Positions 25,897 through 35,944 of a stretch of DNA of 64,000 nt are shown in pieces. This stretch comes from Gracilimonas sp046602855 (GTDB taxonomy: Bacteria; Bacteroidota; Rhodothermia; Balneolales; Balneolaceae), in the NCBI RefSeq assembly GCF_046602855.1, contig NZ_JBKINJ010000002.1, positions 744,001 to 808,000 on the forward strand. The letters run 5' to 3'. The notes below the pieces were generated by a model. The model worked only from the letters and a program-made list of their open reading frames with translations, was not told where the DNA came from and did not search any database. The translations under genes and the position numbers were made by a program. Numbering within the stretch: position 1 is the stretch's first letter; every line of letters begins with the position of its first letter.

Positions 25897-28800
25897 TCAA
25901 TAGTCGTAATGCCAGCGAAGGTCAATTCCCTGCTGCCGTTCATCACCCTGAGTCAGAATGAGATCAAGGTTATTATTTAACATGTACTCCAGAATGAACA
26001 TGGTTTCAGGGGTTGTTCCGGTGATCTCATTGATGATGGCAAAAAAGGTTCTCCGGTTCAAATACCACCCGGTTTTGATGGAGGTGGTTGTGCCGGCATC
26101 AGATCCGGTGTTTAAGGTTTCGATCTGAACTACATCAATACCAAGTTCCTGAGTAGCCAGAGCTTCCACTTCATCCAAAAGTACTCCCATCAGTAGATCG
26201 GTCGGAGATGATCCGCCGCCACCACTAACCACCTGTTGCCAGGAATCCAGGGCATAGCATGGTTTATTAAAGAGGGTGTAGCATATGATATCCTGCTGTT
26301 CCATCTGAGGCTCACTCTCAAAACGAAATTCCGGTTCCTGCGCTGTTCCATCGATAATGTAATACAAGGTAATTGGATCGCCCTGTTTTTGAGCCGTTTG
26401 AGGTATGTAACTGGTACTTACAAGAATATTAGGATTTTCGAGTGGTCCGCTAAAAGTGAATCTTCCCTCTTCGAGATTAAACTGCTTGCCAAGCGGACGT
26501 ACATAACCATCACCGGCATCAAGGGTGCCAAATAGCTGAAGTTCACCGGCGGTTTGTTTTTGTGCTTCAAGTTCTCCGTTTATTTCGATCTCCATATCCA
26601 GATACCGGCTGTTACGGATGAAAAAATCCTGTTCTATCACAAAGGTCATATCCATGGCAAGTGAATCATATGGGCTGAATGAAGAGGCCTCTTCTTCTTC
26701 AAGTTGTACATCCTCTACCGCTTTTTCACCAAAATTCTGTAAATAAATAAATCCGTTTTTAATGGTAAGTGAGCCGGAGGCTTTTGGACGAAGCGGATCT
26801 CCGGAAATATTACTATTCAGGTCAATGGTGAGGTTGTAATTATCGGTGTTGGCAAGTCTGAACCGACTTGCTTTTGCATTCAGATCAAGTTTTGTCGGGG
26901 TGATTCCTTCGAGCTCAATGGCGCCTGAGGCTGTAAAATTACCACTCCCGCTTTTCATATTGAACCTGTTGAGGTCAAGATGTCCGTTTTCTAAAAGTTG
27001 AATTTCCGAATTGATGTCTGTTAACGTAATCCCCGCAATTGGGACTGATAATCGTCCTTTGTCTAACCTTAGGTGTCCTTCTGATTTAAGGTCCGTCTTA
27101 GTGCCGGATATATTGACATCAGCATTAAGCGTACCTTTTAGGTTTCTGGTAAACTGCTTATCGAGGAAATCATTGAACACTGAAATATTGAAATCATCAG
27201 TGATAAGATTCATGCTTAACGAATCTTCAGGTCCCGGCATTTGAATCTCAAAGGTTCTGAAGTCCATCGAGATCGGAATTTTGGCTTCAATGGATGCGGC
27301 TCGTTGCCCACGGGCATCTATTCGCGTAAGAGCGGTAATATTTTTTTGAGTATGATCGTAGCTGAAACTGGCAGAAGCTGAGTCGATAGAAATACCGGAA
27401 AGAGTAGGTTCGGTTAGAGTAAAATTACCACCAAGGTCAGGCTCTCCTGCTGTTCCACTAAGCATTCCTTCAAAGGAAAGGATACCATCCGTTTGTGTGA
27501 TCTGAAATTCCTCCAGGATGCCTTTTATTTCATCCAAAGGGATAGGGAAAATTTGGAAGGAGCCGGAAACAGGCTCATTAAAAAAGGAATCTGATAAGCT
27601 TTCAGGTGATTCCGGAACAAAGGGTACATTAAATCTGCCGGCCACTTTTTCTTCCTCTTGCATGATAATACTCAAACCGGCACTTAACCTTTCATCCTGG
27701 AGGTGAAAATCTATAGAGAAGCGTTCAGCCTGAGTTCCAAGATAGGACAGGTTTTCAATATTTAGTGCTCCGTTTCCGGTAAATGTACTGTCCGTATTTT
27801 CCAGTGTAAAACCTCCGGAAAGGACTCCGTCTACAAAACGTTCATCAAAGATGGTTTCCTGGATAACTCCAAAGTCACAGTTTTTGGCCTGCATCCAGAA
27901 ACGTTGTGAAAGCGTATCAGCATATGGAACCGCAAAGTTAAGGTATGCTTCATCTTTTGAACCTAACCTCAGGGTGTCAGTTTTGATACTGGCATCTTCA
28001 TAAACCAGATTGAACGGCTGTTCCAGGGAAAGTGTCTGTGCCTGAGTTCTGAATTCCAGAAAATCCCAGCTTAGCTCAGTTCTCAGGTTGCTAAGGTTGA
28101 CGGCAAAATCCCCTGATTGTGTGATCTCACCGGCATCTTCACTGATTATATCAAAATTGAAGTAACCTGACATGAATTCATTGGTTGAAACTCCAATGGT
28201 CTGCAAAGTGATATCCTGAAGCGCCACATCATTTATAATTGGCTGTTCGATATTAAGTGTAAAGTCGAAACCATATTCATCGCGGATAGATATTTTAGTT
28301 GAGCCGGATATTTTATTAGCCGTAAAAAGGGAGTCATACTGAAAATCGGACAGGGATATATTTCCATCAAAGAGTAGCTCATTATCTACGACTTCACTGA
28401 CTTTACCTGTTAAGGTTCCGGTTGCTTCAAGCACGTCTGCTTCTGCTATAGACGCAATAGGTTGAAGATTCAGAATTTCCATGTTCAAGCTAAAGTTATT
28501 GTCCGGATCTGTACGGTCAGTAAGATTGCGTCGCCCCGAAAAATTACCTGCAATGACCTCACTGGCAAGTTGGCCATTTCTGATTTTCAGAATATTATCC
28601 TGCATTTCTGCATCAATGGTCAAGGAGTCAAGTGAGGCACCATTGATAGAGCTCGAATCGATCTGTACCAATGTTTCAAGGCTAAGGTTTTCTGGGTCGG
28701 TAAAGCTGCCGTTACCGGTTACATTTAGGTTTATTGAGCTTGGTAATGATTCAAGGTCAGGCAGGTCGGCAATGTTAAAAGAGCTTGTCGAGGTTTGGAA

Positions 28801-30447
28801 TGTAAAAGATCGCTTTTTCTGCAAAAGCTGCTGAACGGCTGCCCTGAAATTGATCCTGTTGTCAAACAGATCCACGAAGCCCTTCGTAGTGATCTCATCA
28901 GAATTGATGGATCCGGTAACAGAAAGATCCGGTATTCGATAGCCTGCCAGCTCGATTGGTTTGGATCGAAGTGATATTCGATCTCCGAAATCTGCATTAG
29001 ATGGATCATCTGTAACAACGGGATTCTTACGCTTGAAGAAGGCATATTTCCAGGGTGTTTCACTTAGGGTAAACCCTGTTCCGGAGGCTCTGGCATTCAG
29101 TGAAACGACACCGCTCATTTCAGGAGTTTTCATCCAGCGGGCAGGATTTAGCTTTCTTACGCTTATATCTAATACCCACTCCGGGTCAGTACTTAATATC
29201 TGTTCTACATCTGTGTTAAGGACTATTGATTCCTGACCGTCCCGCATTTCCACATTAGCTAAAACGGTTTCATTTTTTAGCGACCCGCTACCAAACAGAG
29301 TTTGGAGTCTGTAATTTTCGTAGGTGATATTATCCAGTGTAAATCCCCAGATCAAGTCAGCTTTTTTCAGATCCCGACCCAGGTAACCCTCAGCCGTGAT
29401 CTGAAAATTAGATATATTTGCGTCTACTGAATCACCGGTGTAATATCTAATATCAAGATTGCTTCCGCTCAACCCTATCTTCTTAAGGGAAGGCTGCTCA
29501 CTTAGTGATACAGTTGTGATAAACTGGAGGTCATCAAACCCGGTTCCGGCACCTGAGATCTCAATATCAAATGAGTCAAAAGTTCCTTTAGCCGTCAATG
29601 ATAATTGCAGGTTTTCATCAGGCAGAGGCTGATCGATGTAAGGCTTGAGATCTGTAAAAGAAAATGGGGCTGCCTGAAATGCCGCGTTCAATGTGGAATC
29701 CCTCAGGTTAGTGGATGCATTAGCTTCTAGAAATGATCTGCCTGTTCCAAGGATCAATTCATTAAGGGTGATCTGCTTACCTTCGTAACCGGCAGAGGCA
29801 GAAAGAGCAATTGGTTTGGGTAAACGACCCTCATTGATCTTGAGATCCAGTTTACTGAGGCTGGCCGAGAATTCATCAAACAGTTTAAATTGTGCACGTG
29901 CATTCACGTCTGTAATAGATAATCTTTGATCCGGAAGATAAGACGGTGAGTTTACGTATATCGCTGAGTTGAGTAATCGAATATCTTGAAGGTCAAAATT
30001 AATAGGGGATCCACTATCAGTTTCAGTAGTGTCTCGTGGGATCAATTGCTGTGCGTTGAAACCACCGGAGCTGTTTTCTTTCAGGTAGACCTTCATTCCA
30101 TCGATGGTTATAAGGGAACTTTGATAGGTAAGAGTTACCAGTTTTAATAAAGAGTGATTGATTTGAACTTTTGAGACAGTAAGAAGGGTATCAGTCTTCT
30201 GATCAATTAAGGAGATACCCGTTATATTGAAGTTATTCCAAAGATCACCCTCCAAAGACGAGATATCCAGGGTTCCATTAATGGTTGAGTTTGTCACAGA
30301 TACGATCTGTTTTTTAACAAAGTCACGGACCAATGTCGTCTTAAGGGATAATCGCAGACCCCCCAGCAGAATAATAACTGAAAGCAATGTCCATGCTGTT
30401 CTTTTAATCCAGACTTTTTCAAAGATATGTTTTTTGTCTTCACTCAT
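25897..30447 (-). CDS. tamB: TamB-like translocation and assembly module protein
   Basis: 1516 residues. A signal anchor (about 13-30) is followed by a very long region of repeating beta strands typical of AsmA/TamB bridge proteins, and a C-terminal DUF490/TamB domain containing DAGDGYVRPLGKQFNLEEG and the terminal GIDLRWHYDY. TamB spans the periplasm and works with TamA in outer-membrane protein insertion or lipid transport. The start overlaps the tamA stop by one base (TAATG), so the pair is translationally coupled. Confidence 0.92.
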   Translation of the reverse strand: MSEDKKHIFEKVWIKRTAWTLLSVIILLGGLRLSLKTTLVRDFVKKQIVSVTNSTINGTLDISSLEGDLWNNFNITGISLIDQKTDTLLTVSKVQINHSLLKLVTLTYQSSLITIDGMKVYLKENSSGGFNAQQLIPRDTTETDSGSPINFDLQDIRLLNSAIYVNSPSYLPDQRLSITDVNARAQFKLFDEFSASLSKLDLKINEGRLPKPIALSASAGYEGKQITLNELILGTGRSFLEANASTNLRDSTLNAAFQAAPFSFTDLKPYIDQPLPDENLQLSLTAKGTFDSFDIEISGAGTGFDDLQFITTVSLSEQPSLKKIGLSGSNLDIRYYTGDSVDANISNFQITAEGYLGRDLKKADLIWGFTLDNITYENYRLQTLFGSGSLKNETVLANVEMRDGQESIVLNTDVEQILSTDPEWVLDISVRKLNPARWMKTPEMSGVVSLNARASGTGFTLSETPWKYAFFKRKNPVVTDDPSNADFGDRISLRSKPIELAGYRIPDLSVTGSINSDEITTKGFVDLFDNRINFRAAVQQLLQKKRSFTFQTSTSSFNIADLPDLESLPSSINLNVTGNGSFTDPENLSLETLVQIDSSSINGASLDSLTIDAEMQDNILKIRNGQLASEVIAGNFSGRRNLTDRTDPDNNFSLNMEILNLQPIASIAEADVLEATGTLTGKVSEVVDNELLFDGNISLSDFQYDSLFTANKISGSTKISIRDEYGFDFTLNIEQPIINDVALQDITLQTIGVSTNEFMSGYFNFDIISEDAGEITQSGDFAVNLSNLRTELSWDFLEFRTQAQTLSLEQPFNLVYEDASIKTDTLRLGSKDEAYLNFAVPYADTLSQRFWMQAKNCDFGVIQETIFDERFVDGVLSGGFTLENTDSTFTGNGALNIENLSYLGTQAERFSIDFHLQDERLSAGLSIIMQEEEKVAGRFNVPFVPESPESLSDSFFNEPVSGSFQIFPIPLDEIKGILEEFQITQTDGILSFEGMLSGTAGEPDLGGNFTLTEPTLSGISIDSASASFSYDHTQKNITALTRIDARGQRAASIEAKIPISMDFRTFEIQMPGPEDSLSMNLITDDFNISVFNDFLDKQFTRNLKGTLNADVNISGTKTDLKSEGHLRLDKGRLSVPIAGITLTDINSEIQLLENGHLDLNRFNMKSGSGNFTASGAIELEGITPTKLDLNAKASRFRLANTDNYNLTIDLNSNISGDPLRPKASGSLTIKNGFIYLQNFGEKAVEDVQLEEEEASSFSPYDSLAMDMTFVIEQDFFIRNSRYLDMEIEINGELEAQKQTAGELQLFGTLDAGDGYVRPLGKQFNLEEGRFTFSGPLENPNILVSTSYIPQTAQKQGDPITLYYIIDGTAQEPEFRFESEPQMEQQDIICYTLFNKPCYALDSWQQVVSGGGGSSPTDLLMGVLLDEVEALATQELGIDVVQIETLNTGSDAGTTTSIKTGWYLNRRTFFAIINEITGTTPETMFILEYMLNNNLDLILTQGDERQQGIDLRWHYDY

Positions 30448-32399
30448 TAAAATGCCTGCCCTATACTAAAATGAATGCCCCATCGGTCCCAGGCATTGCC
30501 ATAATCAATACCCTGATAGAGTTGAAGGTCTTTATCGGTTGGATTTACTTTATAGGCGACGTCAACCCGGACAGGTCCGATCGGTGACTGATAGCGCAAA
30601 CCGGCCCCGGTTCCAAATAGGATAGAAGTGGAAGCGATGTCTCCAAAATTACGCCATACCTGCCCGCCATCCAGGAAAGCAGCCATTCCAAAACCTTTAA
30701 TAAAGCTGTCGAACCTGAATCGAAACTCAGTATTGAAGCTGAAGTTTGCGCGACCGCCTATAGGTACATAACGATCAAAGTTACCATCGGCATCAAGGAT
30801 AGCTCTTTTGGGGCCTAGTTCCTGTCTGTTCCAGCCACGCACGGAATTTGTCCCGCCACTGAATAATCGAATATTGGATGGCAGTGTATCATTTTTTGAG
30901 AAATAGATAGCTCCAAGGTTGATCCGTTTTGCAAAAACAATGTTTTCAGTCAGGGGGGTGAACTTTCTGGTATCGAGGCCAACTTTTTGAAAGCTAAAAG
31001 TAGATTCACTGAACAAACCCGATAATTGCCAGAAAGGCTGAATAGACCAGCCACTCCGTCCCCGGTTCAAGCCGGTAGAGTAATACCCGTTTAGGTTAAA
31101 CGAAGAGGTATTATATGATTGAATACTGTCTGGAAGGCTTTCCTGAGAGCTAAGCGTTGACTCATTATTAAGCGTAAATTCATATGAAACAGAGCCGGTT
31201 AGATTAGAGCTGTATTGATAAAGAAAGCTGTTTGTAAAACCACCTCGGAAGATCTCGTAGGAGGGTTCAAGCTGATGACTGATAAAAGGGGAGGTTACAA
31301 AAGAAGACTTTGTATTAAATAAGTAGGGAAACAGGTAATCGGTACTTAGCCGCTGCTCAATGGCAGATGCACTGCTTGAAATAGTAAAACGCTCACCCTT
31401 TCCCCGAACATTTCTGTGAGTCCATGAAGCCCGCCCTCTGAACAGTTTATAGAAATCGGCCCAGCCATTATCAAGCCGTGTAAGGTTTCCGATCCCAAAT
31501 AAAAGCTGTACGGTACGTAGAGGAGCCTCCTTTACTCTCACATTCACGCTGATGGTGGAATCCTGTGGTTGATCGGGTATGGAGACGATAGCGAAGCGAA
31601 GCAAATGGTGACTGAAAACTTCCCGTTGTGCTTCCCTAAGTTGATCATTGCTGAAATACTCGCCATCTTTGATACCTGTTTCCCGGGCTATATACCTAGC
31701 TCCCAACGATTCTTCACCTTCTACAGTTACAGTATCAAATCGAGCCCTGACTCCTGAAGTAACCTCGATATTAACCACGGTAGATTTTGCAACGCTGTCT
31801 GTTTCAGCCTCGATTGAACTGTTCGCATATGGGAACCCAAGATTGTTGAGAGCGCGGGTCAGATTTGCTCTGACATCAGCTTCATTTATGACCTCATACC
31901 GTTCTCCTTTACGATAAGGTAATCGCTCTCTGATGGTGTTAAACCGATCGTTAGTAACGATCAATTCACGGTCTTTCGGATTGGCTTTGATGTCAAAATT
32001 TACTTCTTTGATGCGAATGGGTTTATTTTCAGTGACAGTGAACAGAATAGCTTTTCTCCATTCCCTGTTCAAAGATTGTATCTCATAACTTACCTTAACT
32101 TCATCAAAACCCCGGCGTTGGTAAAACCTTTCGATACGGATCACATCTCTGCGTACTTCATTCTCATTGAGTTTCATTCCAGGTTTTCTCCAAAAAGCCA
32201 GCTTTTTAAACCTTCCCGGGGGTTCATTCAGAATAATCTTACTTAACACAAGGTCTTCGTATGTGGTATTACCCTTGAAGTCTACACTCCACACACGGGG
32301 CTGAACCGGTTCTTCATCTTGATCCTGAGCCAAAGCCATATTCATAGGATAAAATAGAAGTCCCAATAATAGAATGAAAAATTGAATTGCTTTATGCAT
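30447..32399 (-). CDS. tamA: TamA/BamA family outer-membrane protein
   Basis: 650 residues. A signal peptide (about 1-24) precedes POTRA domains (about 35-290) and a 16-stranded Omp85 barrel. The L6 loop motif of Omp85 proteins is seen as SVRGWNRQELGP, and the last residue is phenylalanine. Family role: assembly of outer-membrane proteins, with TamB encoded immediately downstream. The upstream gene is divergent and 123 bases away. Confidence 0.92.
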   Translation of the reverse strand: MHKAIQFFILLLGLLFYPMNMALAQDQDEEPVQPRVWSVDFKGNTTYEDLVLSKIILNEPPGRFKKLAFWRKPGMKLNENEVRRDVIRIERFYQRRGFDEVKVSYEIQSLNREWRKAILFTVTENKPIRIKEVNFDIKANPKDRELIVTNDRFNTIRERLPYRKGERYEVINEADVRANLTRALNNLGFPYANSSIEAETDSVAKSTVVNIEVTSGVRARFDTVTVEGEESLGARYIARETGIKDGEYFSNDQLREAQREVFSHHLLRFAIVSIPDQPQDSTISVNVRVKEAPLRTVQLLFGIGNLTRLDNGWADFYKLFRGRASWTHRNVRGKGERFTISSSASAIEQRLSTDYLFPYLFNTKSSFVTSPFISHQLEPSYEIFRGGFTNSFLYQYSSNLTGSVSYEFTLNNESTLSSQESLPDSIQSYNTSSFNLNGYYSTGLNRGRSGWSIQPFWQLSGLFSESTFSFQKVGLDTRKFTPLTENIVFAKRINLGAIYFSKNDTLPSNIRLFSGGTNSVRGWNRQELGPKRAILDADGNFDRYVPIGGRANFSFNTEFRFRFDSFIKGFGMAAFLDGGQVWRNFGDIASTSILFGTGAGLRYQSPIGPVRVDVAYKVNPTDKDLQLYQGIDYGNAWDRWGIHFSIGQAF

Positions 32400-32522
32400 G
32401 GTAGAAGTCAGGAAATAGAAGCTGCTATTTGAGTAATAAGTATAACTGAATGTTTGCTATCTTGGTAGCCGTTATCCGATTTTTTGAGGATATAATGCCA
32501 AAGTTTAAAAGTCTTTATTTAC

Positions 32523-33797
32523 ATGCGTTCTGTACTGATTGTAGCATTTTTGCTAGTAATGTTGTCATCCTGTAAAAGTACTGAAGAATTTACCGGTTTT
32601 TCGTACGATCCGCCTGATGTTACAAATACCACTGATAAAGAACTTACCCCACAATATAAGAGGGTGATCGGAGCCGGTTCGCCTAAAGTTTGGGTCTCAA
32701 ACGAATTTGAAGGTGCTCGCCTTAATGATTTTTATATGAAAAATGATTCTTTATTTGAGGTTTTTATACAACCGGAAAATGCTCCGATAAATAATAGCCC
32801 ATGGTATGCTTTTAAGATATGGAGTGATACCTTAAGGACCGCTAAAATAATGATTAATTATCAGGATGCCACACATCGTTATGTTCCTAAATTACATAAG
32901 GCAGATAATTTAGAAACAACCTATTTCACTAAATATAAGGAATTGTCTTTTGAATTTGATTCAACTGACGGCACGGCTATCATAGAGCTGAAACTGAGTG
33001 AAGATCCGGTTTATATATCGGCACAACCCCTTCAGACCTCATCAGATCTAGAGGCAGATCTGGCTGTGCGTGACATCAGCGGGCATGATTTTGTGAAACT
33101 GAGAAGTGCCGGAATTTCTAAAAGTGGAAGAGAGATCTTAGAGCTTGAGATTACAGAGGTGAACCCTGATCAAACAGCTCCTGTTTTGGCTATAGTGGGA
33201 AGGCAGCATCCACCTGAGGTGACGGGCTATCTCGCCTCACTTAGTTTCCTGGAAGAATTGACCTCTGATTCTGAATTGGCTAAAGAGTTTAGGAATACAT
33301 TTGTGGTTAAAGCATTCCCAATGATCAATCCGGATGGAGTCGACCTTGGACATTGGCGACATAATGCGGGAGGGATAGATCTGAACCGCGATTGGAAAAA
33401 TTTCAATCAACCTGAAACAAAAGTGGTTCGAGATGCTCTTTCATGGATGAAGGGACACAATAAAAGAAGGATGTTTTACGCTATCGATTTTCATTCCACA
33501 AATGAAAATTTATTTTATCCTATAAATACGGACATTAAGACCGATCCTGATAATATCACTCAAAAATGGATCAATTTCATTAAAGGTGATAACAAGGACG
33601 TAGATTTTACCGTTGAGGAATTTGATACTAGTTCACCCATCGCCAAAAATTGGTTTTACCATACTTTTGGTATTGATGCCGTAACCTATGAAGTTGACGA
33701 TCAGCTTGACATGAAAAAACTGGATAAAATTTCAAAATCTGCAGCTCGTTCTCTCATGCGTCTACTATTGGATGAATGGAAGACTAAAAAATCTTGA
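32523..33797 (+). CDS. M14 family zinc carboxypeptidase, lipoprotein
   Basis: 424 residues. A lipobox LSSC places the lipidated Cys at 17. An N-terminal beta domain (about 30-190) is followed by the carboxypeptidase domain: zinc ligands H229 and E232 (HPPE), H324 (DFHS), substrate-binding NR at 288-289 and catalytic glutamate probably E390 (YEVDD). It should remove C-terminal residues from peptides or act on peptidoglycan stems at the outer membrane. Similar to the M14 zinc carboxypeptidase branch of Bacteroidota. Confidence 0.9.
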   Translation: MRSVLIVAFLLVMLSSCKSTEEFTGFSYDPPDVTNTTDKELTPQYKRVIGAGSPKVWVSNEFEGARLNDFYMKNDSLFEVFIQPENAPINNSPWYAFKIWSDTLRTAKIMINYQDATHRYVPKLHKADNLETTYFTKYKELSFEFDSTDGTAIIELKLSEDPVYISAQPLQTSSDLEADLAVRDISGHDFVKLRSAGISKSGREILELEITEVNPDQTAPVLAIVGRQHPPEVTGYLASLSFLEELTSDSELAKEFRNTFVVKAFPMINPDGVDLGHWRHNAGGIDLNRDWKNFNQPETKVVRDALSWMKGHNKRRMFYAIDFHSTNENLFYPINTDIKTDPDNITQKWINFIKGDNKDVDFTVEEFDTSSPIAKNWFYHTFGIDAVTYEVDDQLDMKKLDKISKSAARSLMRLLLDEWKTKKS

Positions 33798-33849
33798 TAA
33801 CTATCATAGCGTTACACATATTCATTTCAAATATTTTGATTAGCAGTAT

Positions 33850-34308
33850 ATGAAAGGATCTGAAATACTTCTGGAAGGAATACAAAACTGGAAACTGAGA
33901 CTTATTTTAAGTGCGCTACTCAGCATAATGGGGCTTGCCGCATTCATTAGCATGATGCTGGGTGAATTCGTGCAGCTTACTGTTTGGGATAAAACAGTGG
34001 TTAGCATAGCAATTTTTATGGTTGGAATGCCTTCTTATCTTATCTTAAGTAAACTTGGAAAAGTAGATCAGTATACCATTGCCGGATTTTTAAATGAGAG
34101 TCTGGAAGAGATCCAAGGCGATGCAGAAGTATTGGTTAAAAAAGAGGATGATCTGGATGAGACCGAAAAAACGAGAAGAGAGCAACTGGAACAATTCTTT
34201 ACGGAAAACCCTTTGTACCAATATCTGCCGGACAAACCGGTAAAACAGGCTTATATCTTATTTTTGATCACATTGATCGGAAGTTTTGGAATCTGGTATC
34301 TGGGTTAA
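33850..34308 (+). CDS. Three-helix membrane protein of unknown function
   Basis: 152 residues: helices at about 18-38, 44-64 and 132-150 with a charged central segment (about 70-130) rich in Glu/Lys. It lies 52 bases after the M14 peptidase gene in the same direction. No family recognised. Coding is supported by ATG, length and hydrophobic pattern. Confidence 0.6.
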   Translation: MKGSEILLEGIQNWKLRLILSALLSIMGLAAFISMMLGEFVQLTVWDKTVVSIAIFMVGMPSYLILSKLGKVDQYTIAGFLNESLEEIQGDAEVLVKKEDDLDETEKTRREQLEQFFTENPLYQYLPDKPVKQAYILFLITLIGSFGIWYLG

Positions 34309-34354
34309 AATCAAAATTCGACAAGAACTTGTTTGAATTTAAAAAAATGACGAT

Positions 34355-34375
34355 CCAATATTTTTGGAATATTGG
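34355..34375 (+). promoter_or_regulatory. Inverted repeat over a TAnnTTTG box before the CDF gene
   Basis: CCAATATT (34355-34362) and AATATTGG (34368-34375) form a perfect 8-bp inverted repeat with a five-base centre. TATTTTTG at 34359-34366 inside it matches the Bacteroidota -7 consensus, and a TTTG lies at 34332-34335. The ATG is 50 bases downstream. The layout fits an operator for a dimeric, possibly metal-sensing repressor. Confidence 0.5.
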
Positions 34376-34424
34376 AAACTGTTAAAAATGAATCTATACA
34401 GCTCTCAGGCTATAATAAATCATA

Positions 34425-35345
34425 ATGGGACATAATCACCAACATCACCATCATCCAAAGATAGATGACTCTTCAATTTGGAAATTATGGGTGTCTATAT
34501 TTCTAAACCTCGGTATCACGCTGGCACAGGTGATAGGTGGAATTATCGCTAACAGCCTTTCTCTGCTTTCAGATGCGGTACATAACTTCAATGATGCCAT
34601 GTCGCTGGTAACTACATTAGTGACTAAGAAAATTGCTAAGAAAGGGGCTACTTCTTCAAAGACCTTCGGTTATAAAAGAGCGGAAATAATTGGGGCTTTT
34701 GTCAATTTGATCACTCTTGTAATTGTGGCTTTATTCCTCATCAAAGAAGGGATTGAAAGGTTTTTCGTCCCTGAGACAATTGATGGGTTTACGATGTTAT
34801 GGGTGGCAATGATCGGTTTAGCTGCCAACCTTATAACTGCTGCTTTACTTTGGAAAAATTCTAAGGATGATTTGAATATGAGGGCAGCTTTCATCCACAT
34901 ATTGGCTGATGCGATCTCATCGTTTGGGGTAATAGTGGGTGGATGGCTCATTATTAAGTACGAGTGGTATATTGTAGATGCCATATTGACGCTCATTATT
35001 GGCTCGTACATTTTGTGGCACAGCTACCATATGTTGCGGGAGGCCATCGAGATCTTAATGGAGGCTAAGCCCGGGAATATAGATATTTCTGAACTGACTG
35101 AGTCTATGCAGAAAGTAGAAAAAGTATGTGATGTGCATCATGTTCACGTTTGGAGGCTGGACGAGGAAAGCACTCTGCTGGAAAGTCATATTGTTATTCA
35201 TAAGGAAGATCTGCCCCTCATGGAAGAAATAAAATCAGCCATCAAAGAAGTGCTGCATGATGAATATGATATCTCACACAGCACGCTTGAGTTTGAGGTT
35301 GAGCCTTGTAATGCTCATAAACATGAAGTTCTTCATCAACACTGA
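34425..35345 (+). CDS. Cation diffusion facilitator (CDF) metal exporter
   Basis: 306 residues with a His-rich N-terminus (HNHQHHHH at 3-10), six membrane helices and a C-terminal cytoplasmic ferredoxin-like domain (about 215-295). The transport-site motifs are SDAVHNFND in helix 2 and HILADA in helix 5, the HD/HD arrangement of Zn(II)/Cd(II)-type CDF proteins such as ZitB and CzcD. Exports divalent metal by proton antiport. A palindromic promoter region lies upstream. It converges with the heme lipoprotein gene (six bases apart). Confidence 0.93.
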   Translation: MGHNHQHHHHPKIDDSSIWKLWVSIFLNLGITLAQVIGGIIANSLSLLSDAVHNFNDAMSLVTTLVTKKIAKKGATSSKTFGYKRAEIIGAFVNLITLVIVALFLIKEGIERFFVPETIDGFTMLWVAMIGLAANLITAALLWKNSKDDLNMRAAFIHILADAISSFGVIVGGWLIIKYEWYIVDAILTLIIGSYILWHSYHMLREAIEILMEAKPGNIDISELTESMQKVEKVCDVHHVHVWRLDEESTLLESHIVIHKEDLPLMEEIKSAIKEVLHDEYDISHSTLEFEVEPCNAHKHEVLHQH

Positions 35346-35351
35346 TCCGAT

Positions 35352-35870
35352 TTACTGAGAAGGTGCCGAAAAATCCTGATTAAAATGATTTTGTTCAGGA
35401 ATGGTGATTTTTACAAGTCCATAGTCAGCCTCTTGGTGGCACTGATTACAGGTTTGTATCATATTCTCATAACTTCTCTTGAACATAGCCAGATTTTTAT
35501 TATCGATAGCTTGCTCAACTTTTTCGATCTGTGGCGGTAACATGGTTTTCATCAGGTCGCTTATATTAATGCCGTCGTCTATCATATCTCCTTCAATGAT
35601 CACTTCAGACAGCTCTTCCAGTTCGTGTGCGTAGATATCTGCCAATCCCCAGTTCTCTTCCAAACCTGCAAAATACAATTTGGTACTATAGCGCTGAATG
35701 AAAGACATATGGTAGATAAGAGGAACTGTGTTAGCATAGTTCTCCTCGGAATCCATATGAGTTTCGGCCTCAGGAACAACTTTCTGAGATGGCTGAGGTT
35801 CACACGCAATACTTATAAAGATCAAAATTGTAATAAATGTGGCACTTAAGAATTTAACTCTGTTAATCAT
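35352..35870 (-). CDS. c-type heme lipoprotein, cytochrome c'-like
   Basis: 172 residues. A lipoprotein signal with the Cys at 23 (SIAC), then a mostly helical region and one heme-binding motif CNQCH (Cys141, Cys144, His145) near the C-terminus. The layout of helices with a C-terminal CxxCH resembles cytochrome c' or c556. It may carry electrons or sense redox state in the periplasm. It is divergent from the SCO/PCuAC operon, 74 bases away, which suggests a shared link to respiratory copper/heme chemistry. Family assignment is tentative. Confidence 0.7.
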   Translation of the reverse strand: MINRVKFLSATFITILIFISIACEPQPSQKVVPEAETHMDSEENYANTVPLIYHMSFIQRYSTKLYFAGLEENWGLADIYAHELEELSEVIIEGDMIDDGINISDLMKTMLPPQIEKVEQAIDNKNLAMFKRSYENMIQTCNQCHQEADYGLVKITIPEQNHFNQDFSAPSQ

Positions 35871-35944
35871 TCCGGATTTTTAAAAAGGTTTATACTTGTT
35901 GTCACAATCTTAAAGTTATTCGCGAAGTTCCTTACATTCAAACC

